From CAWJLS01 sp963843755 (GTDB taxonomy: Bacteria; Acidobacteriota; Thermoanaerobaculia; Multivoradales; DATKCC01), in the NCBI GenBank assembly GCA_963843755.1, contig CAWJLS010000001.1, forward strand, positions 1-64,000: 64,000 nucleotides of DNA, written 5' to 3'. Below are positions 35,451-44,354 of this stretch, in pieces; position 1 is the first letter of the stretch; each line of letters opens with the position of its first letter. The notes below the pieces were generated by a model that saw only the letters and a list, made by a program, of their open reading frames with translations, had not been told where the DNA came from and made no database searches. The position numbers and the translations under genes were made by a program.

Positions 35451-36326
35451 GTGCCCGACCTGCTCGCGATCGACCGCCTGAGCGTCTGCACCAGCGCGCG
35501 CGCGGCCCGCCGCGCCCGCACCGGCCAGGGGACGGGCGGGATGCTGGTCGACCGGGTCTCGCTCACCGTCGGCGCCGGCGAGATCGTCGGCCTGGTCGGC
35601 GCCTCGGGCGCCGGCAAGAGCCTCACCGCCTACGCGGTGCTCGACCTGCTGCCGCCGGGGGTCGAGCGCTGCGGCGGCCGGATCGTGCTCGACGGTGTCG
35701 ACCTGACCACCCTCGGCCCCCGGGCGCTGCGGCGGGTGCGGGGCCGCCGCATCGCCATGGTCTTCCAGGAGCCGGCCACGGCGTTGAACCCCACCTTCAC
35801 CATCGGGTTCCAGGTGGCCGAGGCGATCCGTGCCCACCGGTCGCGGGAAGCAGGGCTCTCCCGCGAGGCTGTCCGCCGCGAGGTCGTCCGCCTGCTCGAC
35901 CGGGTCGCCCTGCCCCAGGCCGGGCACCGCCTGCGCTCCTACCCCCACGAGCTCTCCGGCGGCCAACGCCAGCGGGTCGTTCTGGCCATGGCCCTGGCCT
36001 GTGGACCGTCGCTCCTGCTGGCCGACGAGCCGACCACCGCCCTCGACGTGACCACCCAGGCGCAGATCCTCGACCTGCTGGAGGAGCTCCGGCGCGATCT
36101 CGGCCTGGGGGTGCTGCTGATCACCCACGACCTGCCGGTGGTGGCCGAGACCTGCGATCGGGTCGTGGTCCTCCACGGCGGCCGGGTGGTCGAGCAGGGC
36201 GACGTGGCCCGCGTCTTCGTCCACCCGGAAGACCACCATACGCAGGAGCTGCTGGCGGCGGCCGGTGCGGCGGCCCTCGGGAGCGCGCAAGAGGCCTCCT
36301 GGCAGGCTCCGGAGGGCGCGCCGTGA
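35451..36326 (+). CDS. Oligopeptide/nickel-type ABC transporter ATPase (DppD/OppD-like)
   Basis: This is a 291-residue ATPase. Walker A is GASGAGKSLTAYAV, the Q-loop MVFQEPATALNPTFTIG is typical of the Opp/Dpp branch, the signature is LSGGQRQRVVLAMAL and Walker B is LLLADEPTTALDV. The start is uncertain: the GTG at 35451 is chosen, while a TTG at 35427 is in frame and no Shine-Dalgarno separates them. It is followed with a 4-bp overlap by a DppF-like ATPase. The usual permeases and binding protein are not adjacent. Confidence 0.9.
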   Translation: MPDLLAIDRLSVCTSARAARRARTGQGTGGMLVDRVSLTVGAGEIVGLVGASGAGKSLTAYAVLDLLPPGVERCGGRIVLDGVDLTTLGPRALRRVRGRRIAMVFQEPATALNPTFTIGFQVAEAIRAHRSREAGLSREAVRREVVRLLDRVALPQAGHRLRSYPHELSGGQRQRVVLAMALACGPSLLLADEPTTALDVTTQAQILDLLEELRRDLGLGVLLITHDLPVVAETCDRVVVLHGGRVVEQGDVARVFVHPEDHHTQELLAAAGAAALGSAQEASWQAPEGAP

Positions 36327-37195
36327 CCGCCCCGCTCCTGCTGGAGGCCCGCGGGCTGGTCAAGAGCTTCCCGCTCGGCGGCGGCCCCTGGCGCGGCGAG
36401 CGCGCGGCGGTCCGAGCGGTCGACGGCGTCGACCTGGCGCTGGCTGCCGGCGAGTGCCTCGCCCTGGTGGGGGAGTCGGGGAGCGGCAAGACGACCCTGG
36501 CCCGCTGCCTGATGCGCCTCGAGGAGCCGGACGCCGGCAGCGTGCGCTTCCAGGGGGAGGATCTGCTGGCGCTCGATGCGCGGTCCCTCCGGCGGCGGCG
36601 GCGGGGGTTCCAGATGGTCTTCCAGGACCCCCAGGAGAGCCTCAACCCGCGGATGCGGGTGGGCGCCCTGCTGGCCGAGCCGCTGGCGCTCCACCGGGTG
36701 GTGCCGCGGGAGCGGATCGCCGCCCGGGTCGCCGAGCTGCTCGAGACGGTCGGCCTGCCGGGCGACGCCGCCGACCGCTACCCGCACCAGTTCTCGGGCG
36801 GACAGCGCCAGCGGATCGGCATCGCGCGGGCTCTGGCGCCGGAGCCGGCGCTGCTGGTCGCCGACGAGCCGGTGTCGGCCCTCGACCTGCTGGTCCGTGC
36901 GCGGGTCATCGACCTGTTTCGCGACCTCCAGGAGCGCCTCGGCCTGGCGATCCTGTTCATCGCCCACGACCTGGCCCTGGTGGCGCGGCTGGCCCAGCGG
37001 GTAATGGTGCTCCACCGCGGGCGGGTGGTGGAGGAGGCGCCGACGGCCGAGATCTTCGCCCGTCCCGGCCATCCGTATACCCGGGAGCTGCTGCGCGCGA
37101 TCCCGCGCCTGCGCCCGGGCTACCGCCGCCGCGCTCTGGCCGCGAGGCCCGAAACGACCGAACCGACAGGCCACGCGCCGCCGGAGCTGCCGTGA
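36323..37195 (+). CDS. Oligopeptide-type ABC transporter ATPase (DppF/OppF-like)
   Basis: In this 290-residue ATPase, Walker A is GESGSGKTTLARCLM, the Q-loop QMVFQDPQESLNPRMRVG fits OppF/DppF, the signature is FSGGQRQRIGIARAL and Walker B is LLVADEPVSALDL. Its tail is consistent with the oligopeptide-ATPase C-terminal domain (GHPYTRELLRAIPRLRPG). GTG start inside the upstream stop. Together with the preceding gene it would energise an Opp/Dpp-type importer encoded elsewhere. Confidence 0.92.
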   Translation: MTAPLLLEARGLVKSFPLGGGPWRGERAAVRAVDGVDLALAAGECLALVGESGSGKTTLARCLMRLEEPDAGSVRFQGEDLLALDARSLRRRRRGFQMVFQDPQESLNPRMRVGALLAEPLALHRVVPRERIAARVAELLETVGLPGDAADRYPHQFSGGQRQRIGIARALAPEPALLVADEPVSALDLLVRARVIDLFRDLQERLGLAILFIAHDLALVARLAQRVMVLHRGRVVEEAPTAEIFARPGHPYTRELLRAIPRLRPGYRRRALAARPETTEPTGHAPPELP

Positions 37196-37295
37196 GCCGT
37201 CCGCGCGCGGACGGATGCGTCCCGAAACCGGACGCGGCCACACTCCGGATGCGGGTCGCGAACGCCGCCACGACCGGTTCGTAACCGACGGTTTC

Positions 37296-37320
37296 GGCCG
37301 CTCCGCGTGGTGGAGCGGCC
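37296..37320 (+). terminator. Stem-loop after the ABC ATPase pair
   Basis: GGCCGCTCC and GGAGCGGCC form a perfect 9-bp stem around GCGTGGT. It lies 100 bp after the DppF-like stop. Only CTTG follows, so it lacks a U-rich tract, and it might work as a weak terminator. Confidence 0.4.
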
Positions 37321-37474
37321 CTTGCAACTGCGGCGCTCGGCCGAGGGGAAACCTTCGGAGCTCCGCGACGTACAGCAGTCAAAGTGAGCGGTTGCGCCGC
37401 CCGTCCGGTAGCGTGTGGGCCGACGACCGCGACTCCACGATGAACACGAGCCGATGAGAAGGGTGAGACAAGGC

Positions 37475-39184
37475 ATGACACCGAATCGACGCACTCTGCT
37501 CCCACGCCCGCTGCCGCGCGGCCGCGCGCTCCGCGCCGCCGCCGTCCTGGCCGTCGGGCTTCTGGGCCTGTTGTCGCTCGCGGGACCGGCCCCCGCGACC
37601 GACGTTCAGCTCTCGCCGACCGCGCTGGACTCCCTGCCGGACCCGAACGTGACGGTCGACGACCAGGGGATCCACCTCACCCTCGACGACGCGGTGACCA
37701 TCGCCTTGCGCCGTAACCTGGGGCTGGTGATCGAGCGCTACAACTGGATTCAGCGCCGCCACGGCGTGCTCCAGAGCCTCGGCATCTACGACCTGGCGCT
37801 GAGCGGCGGTGCCCAGTACCGCGACACGACGTCGCCGACGGTGGCGGCCTACGAGGACACGCCGGTCACCCAGGAGACGGCGCAGAGCTATCAGCTCGGC
37901 CTCTCCCAGCTCCTCCCGACCGGCGGCGTCGCCGAGCTGACCACCTCGGCGTTCACCCTCGACACCAACCGGGCCGTGGTCCTGAACCCGCTCTACCAGG
38001 CGACCTCCGACCTCACCCTCACCCAGCCGCTGCTGCGCAATTTCGGCCGCCAGGCGACCGAGCGGAACATCCTGGTGGCGCGCGCCCAGGCCTCCCAGTC
38101 CCGGGAGACGGTCGAGCAGGAGGTCTCGAAGACGATCCAGGACGTCGAGTCCGCCTACTGGAACCTCGTCGATGCACGCAATCAGCTCGGTGTCGCCCAG
38201 GAGGCGCTCGACCTCGCCAAGACGCTCCACGAGCAGAACAAGGTACGGGTCGACGTCGGCACCCTGGCGCCCCTCGAGCTGGTCCAGAGCGAGGCGGGCA
38301 TCGCCAGCCGGGAAGAGGACATCATCCGCGCCGAGGCCGCGATCGGCGATGCCGCCGACCAGCTCCGCCAGCTCCTCAACCTGGACCAGGGACGGCTCTG
38401 GGAGGTTCCGATCGTGCCGGAGACCGACCCGGCCGCCGAGAAGATCGACATCGACGTCGACGATGCGATCCAGACGGCGCTCGATCAGCGGCCGGAGATC
38501 TCGGCCGAGCTCGACCGTCTCCAGGTGCTCCAGATCGACAAGAAGTACTTCCGCAACCAGGTCCTGCCGCAGCTCGACCTGGTGCTGAACTACAACCTGT
38601 CCGGCCTGTCCGGCGACATCCCGGCGGGCATCGACCCGACCACCGGCGCGCCGATCTCGGCCACGTCCGGCAGCTACGGCGACGCCTACACCCAGGTAGC
38701 CAACCGCGACTTCGAGGAGTGGCGGGTCCAGCTCCAGGTGACCTACCCGCTCCAGAACCGCGAGCGCCGCGAGCAGAGGCAGATCGCCGAGCTGGCGGTG
38801 GAGCAGGAGATGGCCGTGCTCCAGGACCTGCGGACCCAGATCGTCACCCAGGTGCGGACGGCCGCCCGCGCGGTGGAGACGGCGGCCAAGCAGATCGACT
38901 CCGCCAAGGTGTCGCGCCAGTTGGAGGAGAAGAACCTGGACGCCGAGCGCAAGCGCTACGAGAACGGCATGTCGTCGAGCTTCCGGGTGCTCCAGATCCA
39001 GGAAGACCTGACCCAGGCCCGCAGCCGCGAGGTCACAGCGGTGACCACCTACCGGACCGCCCTGGCGAGCTACTACAACGCCATCGGCCGCCTGCTCGAG
39101 CAGAAGGGCGTGGAGCTCGACGAGGGCTCCTTCCCCAAGGGCAGCCGGTTCGGGCTGAACGCAATGTTCCACCGCGGGGAATAG
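37475..39184 (+). CDS. TolC-family outer-membrane efflux protein
   Basis: This 569-residue protein has a signal peptide (ALRAAAVLAVGLLGLLSLAG) and the repeated helix-strand pattern of outer-membrane efflux proteins. Examples are TLDDAVTIALRRNLGLVIERY, DVESAYWNLVDARNQLGVAQ and a second-repeat RYENGMSSSFRVLQIQEDL. It is the outer-membrane channel of a tripartite efflux pump formed with the adaptor and MacB-like genes downstream. The start is the ATG at 37475; an in-frame ATG at 37454 is the alternative. Confidence 0.92.
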   Translation: MTPNRRTLLPRPLPRGRALRAAAVLAVGLLGLLSLAGPAPATDVQLSPTALDSLPDPNVTVDDQGIHLTLDDAVTIALRRNLGLVIERYNWIQRRHGVLQSLGIYDLALSGGAQYRDTTSPTVAAYEDTPVTQETAQSYQLGLSQLLPTGGVAELTTSAFTLDTNRAVVLNPLYQATSDLTLTQPLLRNFGRQATERNILVARAQASQSRETVEQEVSKTIQDVESAYWNLVDARNQLGVAQEALDLAKTLHEQNKVRVDVGTLAPLELVQSEAGIASREEDIIRAEAAIGDAADQLRQLLNLDQGRLWEVPIVPETDPAAEKIDIDVDDAIQTALDQRPEISAELDRLQVLQIDKKYFRNQVLPQLDLVLNYNLSGLSGDIPAGIDPTTGAPISATSGSYGDAYTQVANRDFEEWRVQLQVTYPLQNRERREQRQIAELAVEQEMAVLQDLRTQIVTQVRTAARAVETAAKQIDSAKVSRQLEEKNLDAERKRYENGMSSSFRVLQIQEDLTQARSREVTAVTTYRTALASYYNAIGRLLEQKGVELDEGSFPKGSRFGLNAMFHRGE

Positions 39185-39215
39185 TCCGCGACGCCACCCA
39201 GTACCGGAAGGCATC

Positions 39216-39926
39216 ATGAGCTCATTCCAGCGCGTCATCTCGGTTCTCTTCCAGCCGACCAAGACCTTCCAGGAGCTCCGGGAGCGGCCCACGTGGGTCG
39301 CCCCGCTCCTGCTCCTCCTCCTGTGCAGCGGTGTGGCCGGCTGGGTCGCCGTTCACCACGTCGACCCCGACGCCCAGCGCCAGATGATCCGCAAGACGCT
39401 CGAGGATCGCGGCATGACTGGTGAGGACCTCGACCAGGGGGTGGAGCGGGGCGCGGCGTTCTACGAGAAGCTCCGTCCCTTCCTGCCGGTGATCGGCCTG
39501 GTCGGCGCCGTCGCGGTGTACCTCCTCGTGGCGCTGCTCTTCTGGGGCCTGTTCAACCTGGCCGGGGGCGAGAGCACGTTCCCGAGGGCGTTCTCGACCA
39601 ACCTCCACGGCCTGATACCCCAGGCGCTCAAGGCGCTGGTGATGATCCCGATCATCCTCAGCAAGGGCGTTATCGACCCGAAGGCGCTCCAGTCGGGATC
39701 GCTCCTGGTCTCGAACCTGGCCTCCTTCGCCCCGGACGACGCGGCCCTCTGGGTCCGCACGCTGCTCTCGAGCGTCGACTTCTTCACCCTCTGGAGCCTC
39801 GTGCTCCTGGTGCTCGGGTTCAGCGTCACGACCAAGGTCAAGCGCGGCACGTCGACGGCCGTCATCGTCGGCTGCTGGCTGGTGTGGGTCGCCGTGCACA
39901 CCGGCTGGGCCGTATTCACCGGCTAG
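39216..39926 (+). CDS. Yip1-family integral membrane protein
   Basis: This 236-residue protein begins SSFQRVISVLFQPTKTFQEL and RPTWVAPLLLLLLCS, the pattern of bacterial Yip1-domain proteins, and has about five transmembrane helices. Its function is not established. It sits between the TolC-like gene and the adaptor gene of an efflux system, with gaps of 31 and 58 bp, so co-expression is likely. A role in assembly or placement of the pump is only inference. Confidence 0.8.
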   Translation: MSSFQRVISVLFQPTKTFQELRERPTWVAPLLLLLLCSGVAGWVAVHHVDPDAQRQMIRKTLEDRGMTGEDLDQGVERGAAFYEKLRPFLPVIGLVGAVAVYLLVALLFWGLFNLAGGESTFPRAFSTNLHGLIPQALKALVMIPIILSKGVIDPKALQSGSLLVSNLASFAPDDAALWVRTLLSSVDFFTLWSLVLLVLGFSVTTKVKRGTSTAVIVGCWLVWVAVHTGWAVFTG

Positions 39927-39984
39927 AGAGCCGACGAACGATGAAGCGAACCACGAAGCGAACGACGAGACGAGGGGCGGAGAG

Positions 39985-41298
39985 GTGAAGAGAGCACTCA
40001 TCGGGCTGGTGGTCGTCGCCGGCCTCGGACTGATCGTCTGGTCGAGCCTGCGCGGGGACAAGAAGGGCCGCGGCGAGGCGGTCTACACCCAGGCCGCCAG
40101 CCAACGGTCGATCACCCGGACGGTCACGGCCAGCGGCGCGATCGACGCGCGAGTGACCGTCGACCTGTCGGCCCACGTGGTCGCCAAGGTCGAGACCCTC
40201 TACGTCAAGGAGGGGCAGGAGGTCAAAGCGGGCCAGCCGATCCTCGAGCTGGAGAAGGACGTCTTCACCGCCGCGGTGGAGAGCTGGCGGGCCCAGCTAC
40301 GCCAAGCCCAGTCGGCCGCCAAGCAGGCCGAGGTCGAGCTGGCCGACGCCAAGACCCGCATGAAGCGCATGGACCGGCTGACCGACCAGGGGATCGTGGC
40401 CACCGAGGACGTGGACTCCGCCCGTCTCAAGGAGGAGTCGGCCCGCCTCCAGCTCGACCAGGCCAAGGACCAGGTGCAGTACACCCAGGCCAACCTGACC
40501 AAGGCCCTCGACGACCTGAGCAAGACCACTATCTACTCGCCGATCGACGGGCGGGTCGTCTCGCTCAACGCCGAGCCGGGCGAGGTCGTCGTCTCCGGCC
40601 TGATGAACAACCCGGCGACCAAGATCGCCACCATCGCCGACCTCTCCGAGCTGCTCGCCGAGCTCGACGTCGACGAGAACGAGATCGTCGCGGTCCAGCT
40701 CGGCCAGCCGGTCTCGGTCAAGGTCGACGCGGTCGCCGACCGCGAGCTCCACGGCAAGGTCGTCGAGGTCGGCAGCTCGGGCTCCACCCGGCCGGGCCAG
40801 GGCGACGTCACGTTCTTCGAGGTCGACGTGCTGCTCGACAAGCCCGACCCGGACTTGCGCCCCGGCATGTCGGTGCGGGCGAACATCGAGGTGGCGACCC
40901 ACGACGACGCCGTGGTGGTGCCGATCGAGTCGGTGGTGGAGCGGGATCCGAAGGCGGCGGACGACGGTGGAACGGATGCCGGGAAGGACGCGGGCCAGGA
41001 CGCGGGCCCGAACGCGGGCAAAGCCGAGACCGTAGGAACATCGGGCGCCGACGACCACGCCGCCGCTGACTCGAGCGGCGGCAAGACCGAGCCGGTCGAG
41101 GTGGTCTACGTGGTCGAAGACGGCGTCGCCCACCGGCGCGCGGTGAAGACCGGCATCTCGACCGTCACCGACGTCGAAATCGTCTCCGGGCTCGACGCCG
41201 GCGAGACGGTGATCACCGGACCGTTCCGAACCCTCCGCGATCTCAAAGACGGCGACCCGGTCCACATCGAGAAAGAGAAAGAGGAAGAGAAGGAATGA
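39985..41298 (+). CDS. MacA/HlyD-type periplasmic adaptor of an efflux pump
   Basis: This 437-residue protein has one N-terminal membrane helix (LIGLVVVAGLGLIVWSSLR), a lipoyl-like half (LYVKEGQEVKAGQPILELEK), a coiled-coil hairpin at about residues 95-175 and a second lipoyl half with IYSPIDGRVVSLNAEPGEVV. A beta-barrel domain and a long Asp/Gly/Ala-rich insertion (ADDGGTDAGKDAGQDAGPN) follow. It connects the inner-membrane ABC transporter to the TolC-like channel. GTG start after GGGGCGGAG. The next gene starts in its stop codon. Confidence 0.93.
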   Translation: MKRALIGLVVVAGLGLIVWSSLRGDKKGRGEAVYTQAASQRSITRTVTASGAIDARVTVDLSAHVVAKVETLYVKEGQEVKAGQPILELEKDVFTAAVESWRAQLRQAQSAAKQAEVELADAKTRMKRMDRLTDQGIVATEDVDSARLKEESARLQLDQAKDQVQYTQANLTKALDDLSKTTIYSPIDGRVVSLNAEPGEVVVSGLMNNPATKIATIADLSELLAELDVDENEIVAVQLGQPVSVKVDAVADRELHGKVVEVGSSGSTRPGQGDVTFFEVDVLLDKPDPDLRPGMSVRANIEVATHDDAVVVPIESVVERDPKAADDGGTDAGKDAGQDAGPNAGKAETVGTSGADDHAAADSSGGKTEPVEVVYVVEDGVAHRRAVKTGISTVTDVEIVSGLDAGETVITGPFRTLRDLKDGDPVHIEKEKEEEKE

Positions 41299-42005
41299 GC
41301 CTGATCGAGCTCGAAGACGTCCACCGGGTCTACACCATGGGGACCGAGGAGGTCCGCGCCCTCGACGGCGTCGACATGACGGTCGAGGAAGGGGAGTACC
41401 TGGCGATCATGGGGGCCTCCGGCAGCGGCAAGTCGACCCTGATGAACCTGCTCGGCTGTCTCGACACGCCGAGCACCGGCCGCTACGTCCTCCGGGGGAC
41501 CGCGGTGGAGACGCTCGACGACAGCGAGCTGGCGGCGATCCGCAACCGGGAGATCGGCTTCGTCTTCCAGACCTTCAACCTGCTCGCCCGCACCTCGGCG
41601 CTCCACAACGTCGAGCTGCCGCTGGTCTACGCCGGCGTGGCGCGCAAGGAGCGCCGGCGCCAGGCGCTCGAGGCGTTGGAGAAGGTTGGCCTGGCCGAGC
41701 GCGTCGACCACCAGCCGAACGAGCTCTCCGGCGGCCAGCGCCAGCGGGTGGCGATCGCCCGCGCCCTGGTCAACCGGCCGTCGATCCTGCTGGCCGACGA
41801 ACCGACCGGCAACCTGGACAGCGCCACCTCGGTCGAGATCATGGATCTTTTCGACCGGCTCCACGAGACGGGGAACACGGTGATCCTGGTGACCCACGAG
41901 CCCGACATCGCCGCCCACGCCGACCGCCAGGTGACGCTGCGCGACGGCAAGATCCTGTCCGACACGACCAGCGCTCGTCACCGCGGCGCCCCGGTCGGGG
42001 CGTGA
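41295..42005 (+). CDS. MacB/LolD-type ABC transporter ATP-binding protein
   Basis: This 236-residue ATPase has Walker A GASGSGKSTLMNLLG, the Q-loop GFVFQTFNLLARTSALHNVE, the signature LSGGQRQRVAIARAL and Walker B ILLADEPTGNLDS, all typical of the MacB/LolD branch. It powers the FtsX-like permease encoded 24 bp downstream. The ATG overlaps the adaptor stop by 4 bp. Confidence 0.95.
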   Translation: MSLIELEDVHRVYTMGTEEVRALDGVDMTVEEGEYLAIMGASGSGKSTLMNLLGCLDTPSTGRYVLRGTAVETLDDSELAAIRNREIGFVFQTFNLLARTSALHNVELPLVYAGVARKERRRQALEALEKVGLAERVDHQPNELSGGQRQRVAIARALVNRPSILLADEPTGNLDSATSVEIMDLFDRLHETGNTVILVTHEPDIAAHADRQVTLRDGKILSDTTSARHRGAPVGA

Positions 42006-42029
42006 CGGCGGAGCGCCGGAGCCGCTGAC

Positions 42030-43253
42030 GTGGTCATCGTCGAAAATGTCCGGATCGCCCTCGGGGCGCTCAGGGTCAACACCCTGCGCTCGATCCTCAC
42101 CACCCTGGGGATCATCATCGGCGTCGCCGCGGTGGTCGCGGTGGTGTCGATCGTCCAGGGCCTGCAGTACATGATCACCAACCAGCTCGAAGGGGTCGGC
42201 GCGAGCTACGTCCGGGTCCTTCCCCGGGTGCAGTTCACCCGGCCGGGCCAGATCACCAAGCCGGTCGAGCTGACCTGGGACGACGGTCAGGCGCTCCAGC
42301 GCGAGGTGCCCGAGATCAAGGAGATCACGCCGCTGATCTTCGGCGGCGCCGTGGTCAAGTATCGGGACCGCTCCTACCGTCCGTTCGCCGTCCTCGGCGC
42401 CAACACCGCCTTTCAGGAGATGTCGCAGCAGTTCGTCGAGCGTGGCCGCTTCATCAGCGCCATCGATCTCGAGAGCCGGCGCAAGGTCGCCGTCGTCGGA
42501 CAGACGGTGATCGACGAGCTCGAGATCGGCGGCGACCCGATCGGGCGCGAGATCTACGTCGGCCGGGTGCCGATGACGATCATCGGCGTGCTGGAGGAGA
42601 AGGGGCGGAACCTGGGCTTCGACCAGGACGACCAGGTGCAGGTGCCGTTCGACACCGCGCTGTCGCTCTTCGGACGCGAAGCGGGCAAGCAGGTGCAGCT
42701 CCACATGCAACTCGCCTCCACCGAGGACATGGACCGAACCAAGGACCGGATCGGGCGCGTGCTCCGGCGCCGCCACGAGCTCACCAAGGACCAGCCGGAC
42801 GACTTCCTCATCCAGACCCAGGACGAGATCCTGGACAGCACCAACGCGATCCTGCGCGGCGTCACCGGCGTGGTCGCCGGCATCGTCGGCATCGCCCTCC
42901 TGGTGGGCGGCATCGGCATCGCCAACATCATGCTGGTGTCGGTGACCGAGCGCACCCGCGAGATCGGCCTGCGCAAGGCGGTCGGCGCCAGGAAACGCGA
43001 CGTGCTGGTGCAGTTCCTGATCGAGGCGATCACCCTGGCGCTCGCCGGCGGCGCGATCGGCATCGTCCTCGGCTACGGCCTGGGGGCGGTGGCCGTCCGC
43101 CTGATTCCGGGCGACCTGCCCCCGGCCCACGTGCCGCTCTGGGCGATCCTCCTGGCCGCGGGCTTCTCGGCCCTGGTCGGCATCGTCTTCGGTCTCTACC
43201 CGGCGGCCAAGGCCGCGGCCCTCGATCCGATCGAAGCGCTGCGCTACGAATAG
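42030..43253 (+). CDS. MacB-type ABC transporter permease
   Basis: This 407-residue membrane protein has an N-terminal helix (LRSILTTLGIIIGVAAVVAV), a large periplasmic MacB-core domain at about 45-270, and three C-terminal helices of the FtsX domain. It includes LVGGIGIANIMLVSVTERTR and EIGLRKAVGARKRDV, the FtsX signature. With the ATPase, adaptor and TolC-like protein it forms a mechanotransmission-type exporter. GTG start without a strong Shine-Dalgarno. Confidence 0.94.
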   Translation: MVIVENVRIALGALRVNTLRSILTTLGIIIGVAAVVAVVSIVQGLQYMITNQLEGVGASYVRVLPRVQFTRPGQITKPVELTWDDGQALQREVPEIKEITPLIFGGAVVKYRDRSYRPFAVLGANTAFQEMSQQFVERGRFISAIDLESRRKVAVVGQTVIDELEIGGDPIGREIYVGRVPMTIIGVLEEKGRNLGFDQDDQVQVPFDTALSLFGREAGKQVQLHMQLASTEDMDRTKDRIGRVLRRRHELTKDQPDDFLIQTQDEILDSTNAILRGVTGVVAGIVGIALLVGGIGIANIMLVSVTERTREIGLRKAVGARKRDVLVQFLIEAITLALAGGAIGIVLGYGLGAVAVRLIPGDLPPAHVPLWAILLAAGFSALVGIVFGLYPAAKAAALDPIEALRYE

Positions 43254-43264
43254 CCGCCCGACCG

Positions 43265-43293
43265 TTGCGCCGGGCGGCGCGGCGGCATACCAT
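43265..43293 (+). promoter_or_regulatory. Possible sigma-70 promoter of tRNA-Leu(CAA)
   Basis: TTGCGC at 43265-43270 and TACCAT at 43288-43293 have a 17-nt spacer. The tRNA starts 10 nt after the -10 element. The match to consensus is only moderate. Confidence 0.4.
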
Positions 43294-43302
43294 CGTCCGG
43301 CT

Positions 43303-43388
43303 GCCGGAGTGGCGGAATGGGAGACGCAGGGGACTCAAAATCCCCCGGGGGCAACCCCGTGTGGGTTCGAATCCCACCTCCGGCACCA
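43303..43388 (+). tRNA. tRNA-Leu (anticodon CAA)
   Basis: Acceptor GCCGGAG pairs with CTCCGGC. The anticodon loop ACTCAAAAT gives CAA. The long variable arm (CCGGGGGCAACCCCGTG) and the T arm GGGTTCGAATCCC are class II features. ACCA is encoded. Acceptor stem and flanking bases match the tRNA-Leu(TAA) at 22850. Confidence 0.97.
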
Positions 43389-43511
43389 CCCTCTCCCCGG
43401 TCACAGTCCCCGGTCACAATCCAGGTGCCGGGACCCCGCCGAGACGGCCTCGCCACAGCCGCCTCGACCCGTCGGAGCTCGCCCGTCACACGCCGGAAAG
43501 CCCCGTCCTCA

Positions 43512-43540
43512 TTGACTTTCGAGCACGGATCGTGTATAAG
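43512..43540 (+). promoter_or_regulatory. Strong sigma-70-type promoter upstream of carD
   Basis: TTGACT at 43512-43517 and TATAAG at 43535-43540 have a 17-nt spacer, close to consensus in an otherwise G+C-rich genome. The carD GTG is 87 bp downstream of the -10 element, leaving an untranslated leader of roughly 80 nt. Confidence 0.75.
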
Positions 43541-43627
43541 TAATACGGTGAGCCCAGGTATGACCCTGCTCCATCTCACCTTCATCCATTCATCGGCAAT
43601 TCGAATCAAGGCAAGGGAGTCGGCAAC

Positions 43628-44149
43628 GTGTCATTCGATGTAGGCCAGAAGGTCGTGTATCCAAACCACGGCGTGAGCGTGATCGAGAAGATCGAAGAGG
43701 GGGAGATCGACGGCCACGAACAGACCTACTACCACCTCCGTCTGCTGTCCAACAACTCCAAGGTGATGATCCCGGCGGGCAACCTCGACCTCGTCGGCCT
43801 GCGCCCTCTGTGCTCCGAGAAAGCGGTCGACGCCCTCGTCGATCTGCTCGAAGACGGCAACGTCGACACCTACAAGGACTGGAAGGGCCGCTACAAGCAG
43901 AACCTGGACAAGATGAAGACGGGGGACCTGACCGAGGTCGCCAAGGTGCTCAAGAACCTCCGTCTCGTGAGCGAGAAGAAGAGCCTGTCGTTCCGGGAGA
44001 AGAAGATGTACGAGCGCGCCAAGTACTTCATCGTCAGCGAGATCGCCCACGTCAAGGACATCCGCGAGAGCAAGGCGGAGGACCTGGTCGAGGACGCCCT
44101 CGACGCAAGCATCGAGAAGGTCCAGAAGGCCAAGGCGAAGGCGAGCTGA
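43628..44149 (+). CDS. carD: CarD/CdnL-family RNA polymerase-binding regulator
   Basis: This 173-residue protein has an N-terminal RNA polymerase-interacting domain (FDVGQKVVYPNHGVSVIEKI, YYHLRLLSNNSKVMIPAGN) and a helical DNA-binding domain (LSFREKKMYERAKYFIVSEI). The family stabilises open complexes at many promoters. The C-terminal tail is Lys-rich (VQKAKAKAS). AAGGGAG precedes the GTG start, with a strong promoter further upstream and a good terminator after it, so it seems monocistronic. Confidence 0.94.
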   Translation: MSFDVGQKVVYPNHGVSVIEKIEEGEIDGHEQTYYHLRLLSNNSKVMIPAGNLDLVGLRPLCSEKAVDALVDLLEDGNVDTYKDWKGRYKQNLDKMKTGDLTEVAKVLKNLRLVSEKKSLSFREKKMYERAKYFIVSEIAHVKDIRESKAEDLVEDALDASIEKVQKAKAKAS

Positions 44150-44192
44150 CCGCCCACGCTCTCCCGCACGCCCTGAGGACGCACGACTCCGA

Positions 44193-44222
44193 GGCCGCCC
44201 GCGCGATGCGGGCGGCCTTTCT
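44193..44222 (+). terminator. Rho-independent terminator of carD
   Basis: GGCCGCCCGC and GCGGGCGGCC form a perfect 10-bp stem with loop GCGAT, followed by TTTCTT. It lies 43 bp after the carD stop. This is the clearest intrinsic terminator in the window. Confidence 0.85.
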
Positions 44223-44354
44223 TCGTGGCTGCTAGAATCACCCGCGGGTCGTCCGTCCGGCCAGCCCGGTCCGGGAGCCCCGAGGCAGTTCTTCGAAGAC
44301 CATCACCGCAGCCAAAGATTCGACAGAGTTGGTAACGCCAGGGGGAGGCGCGAG

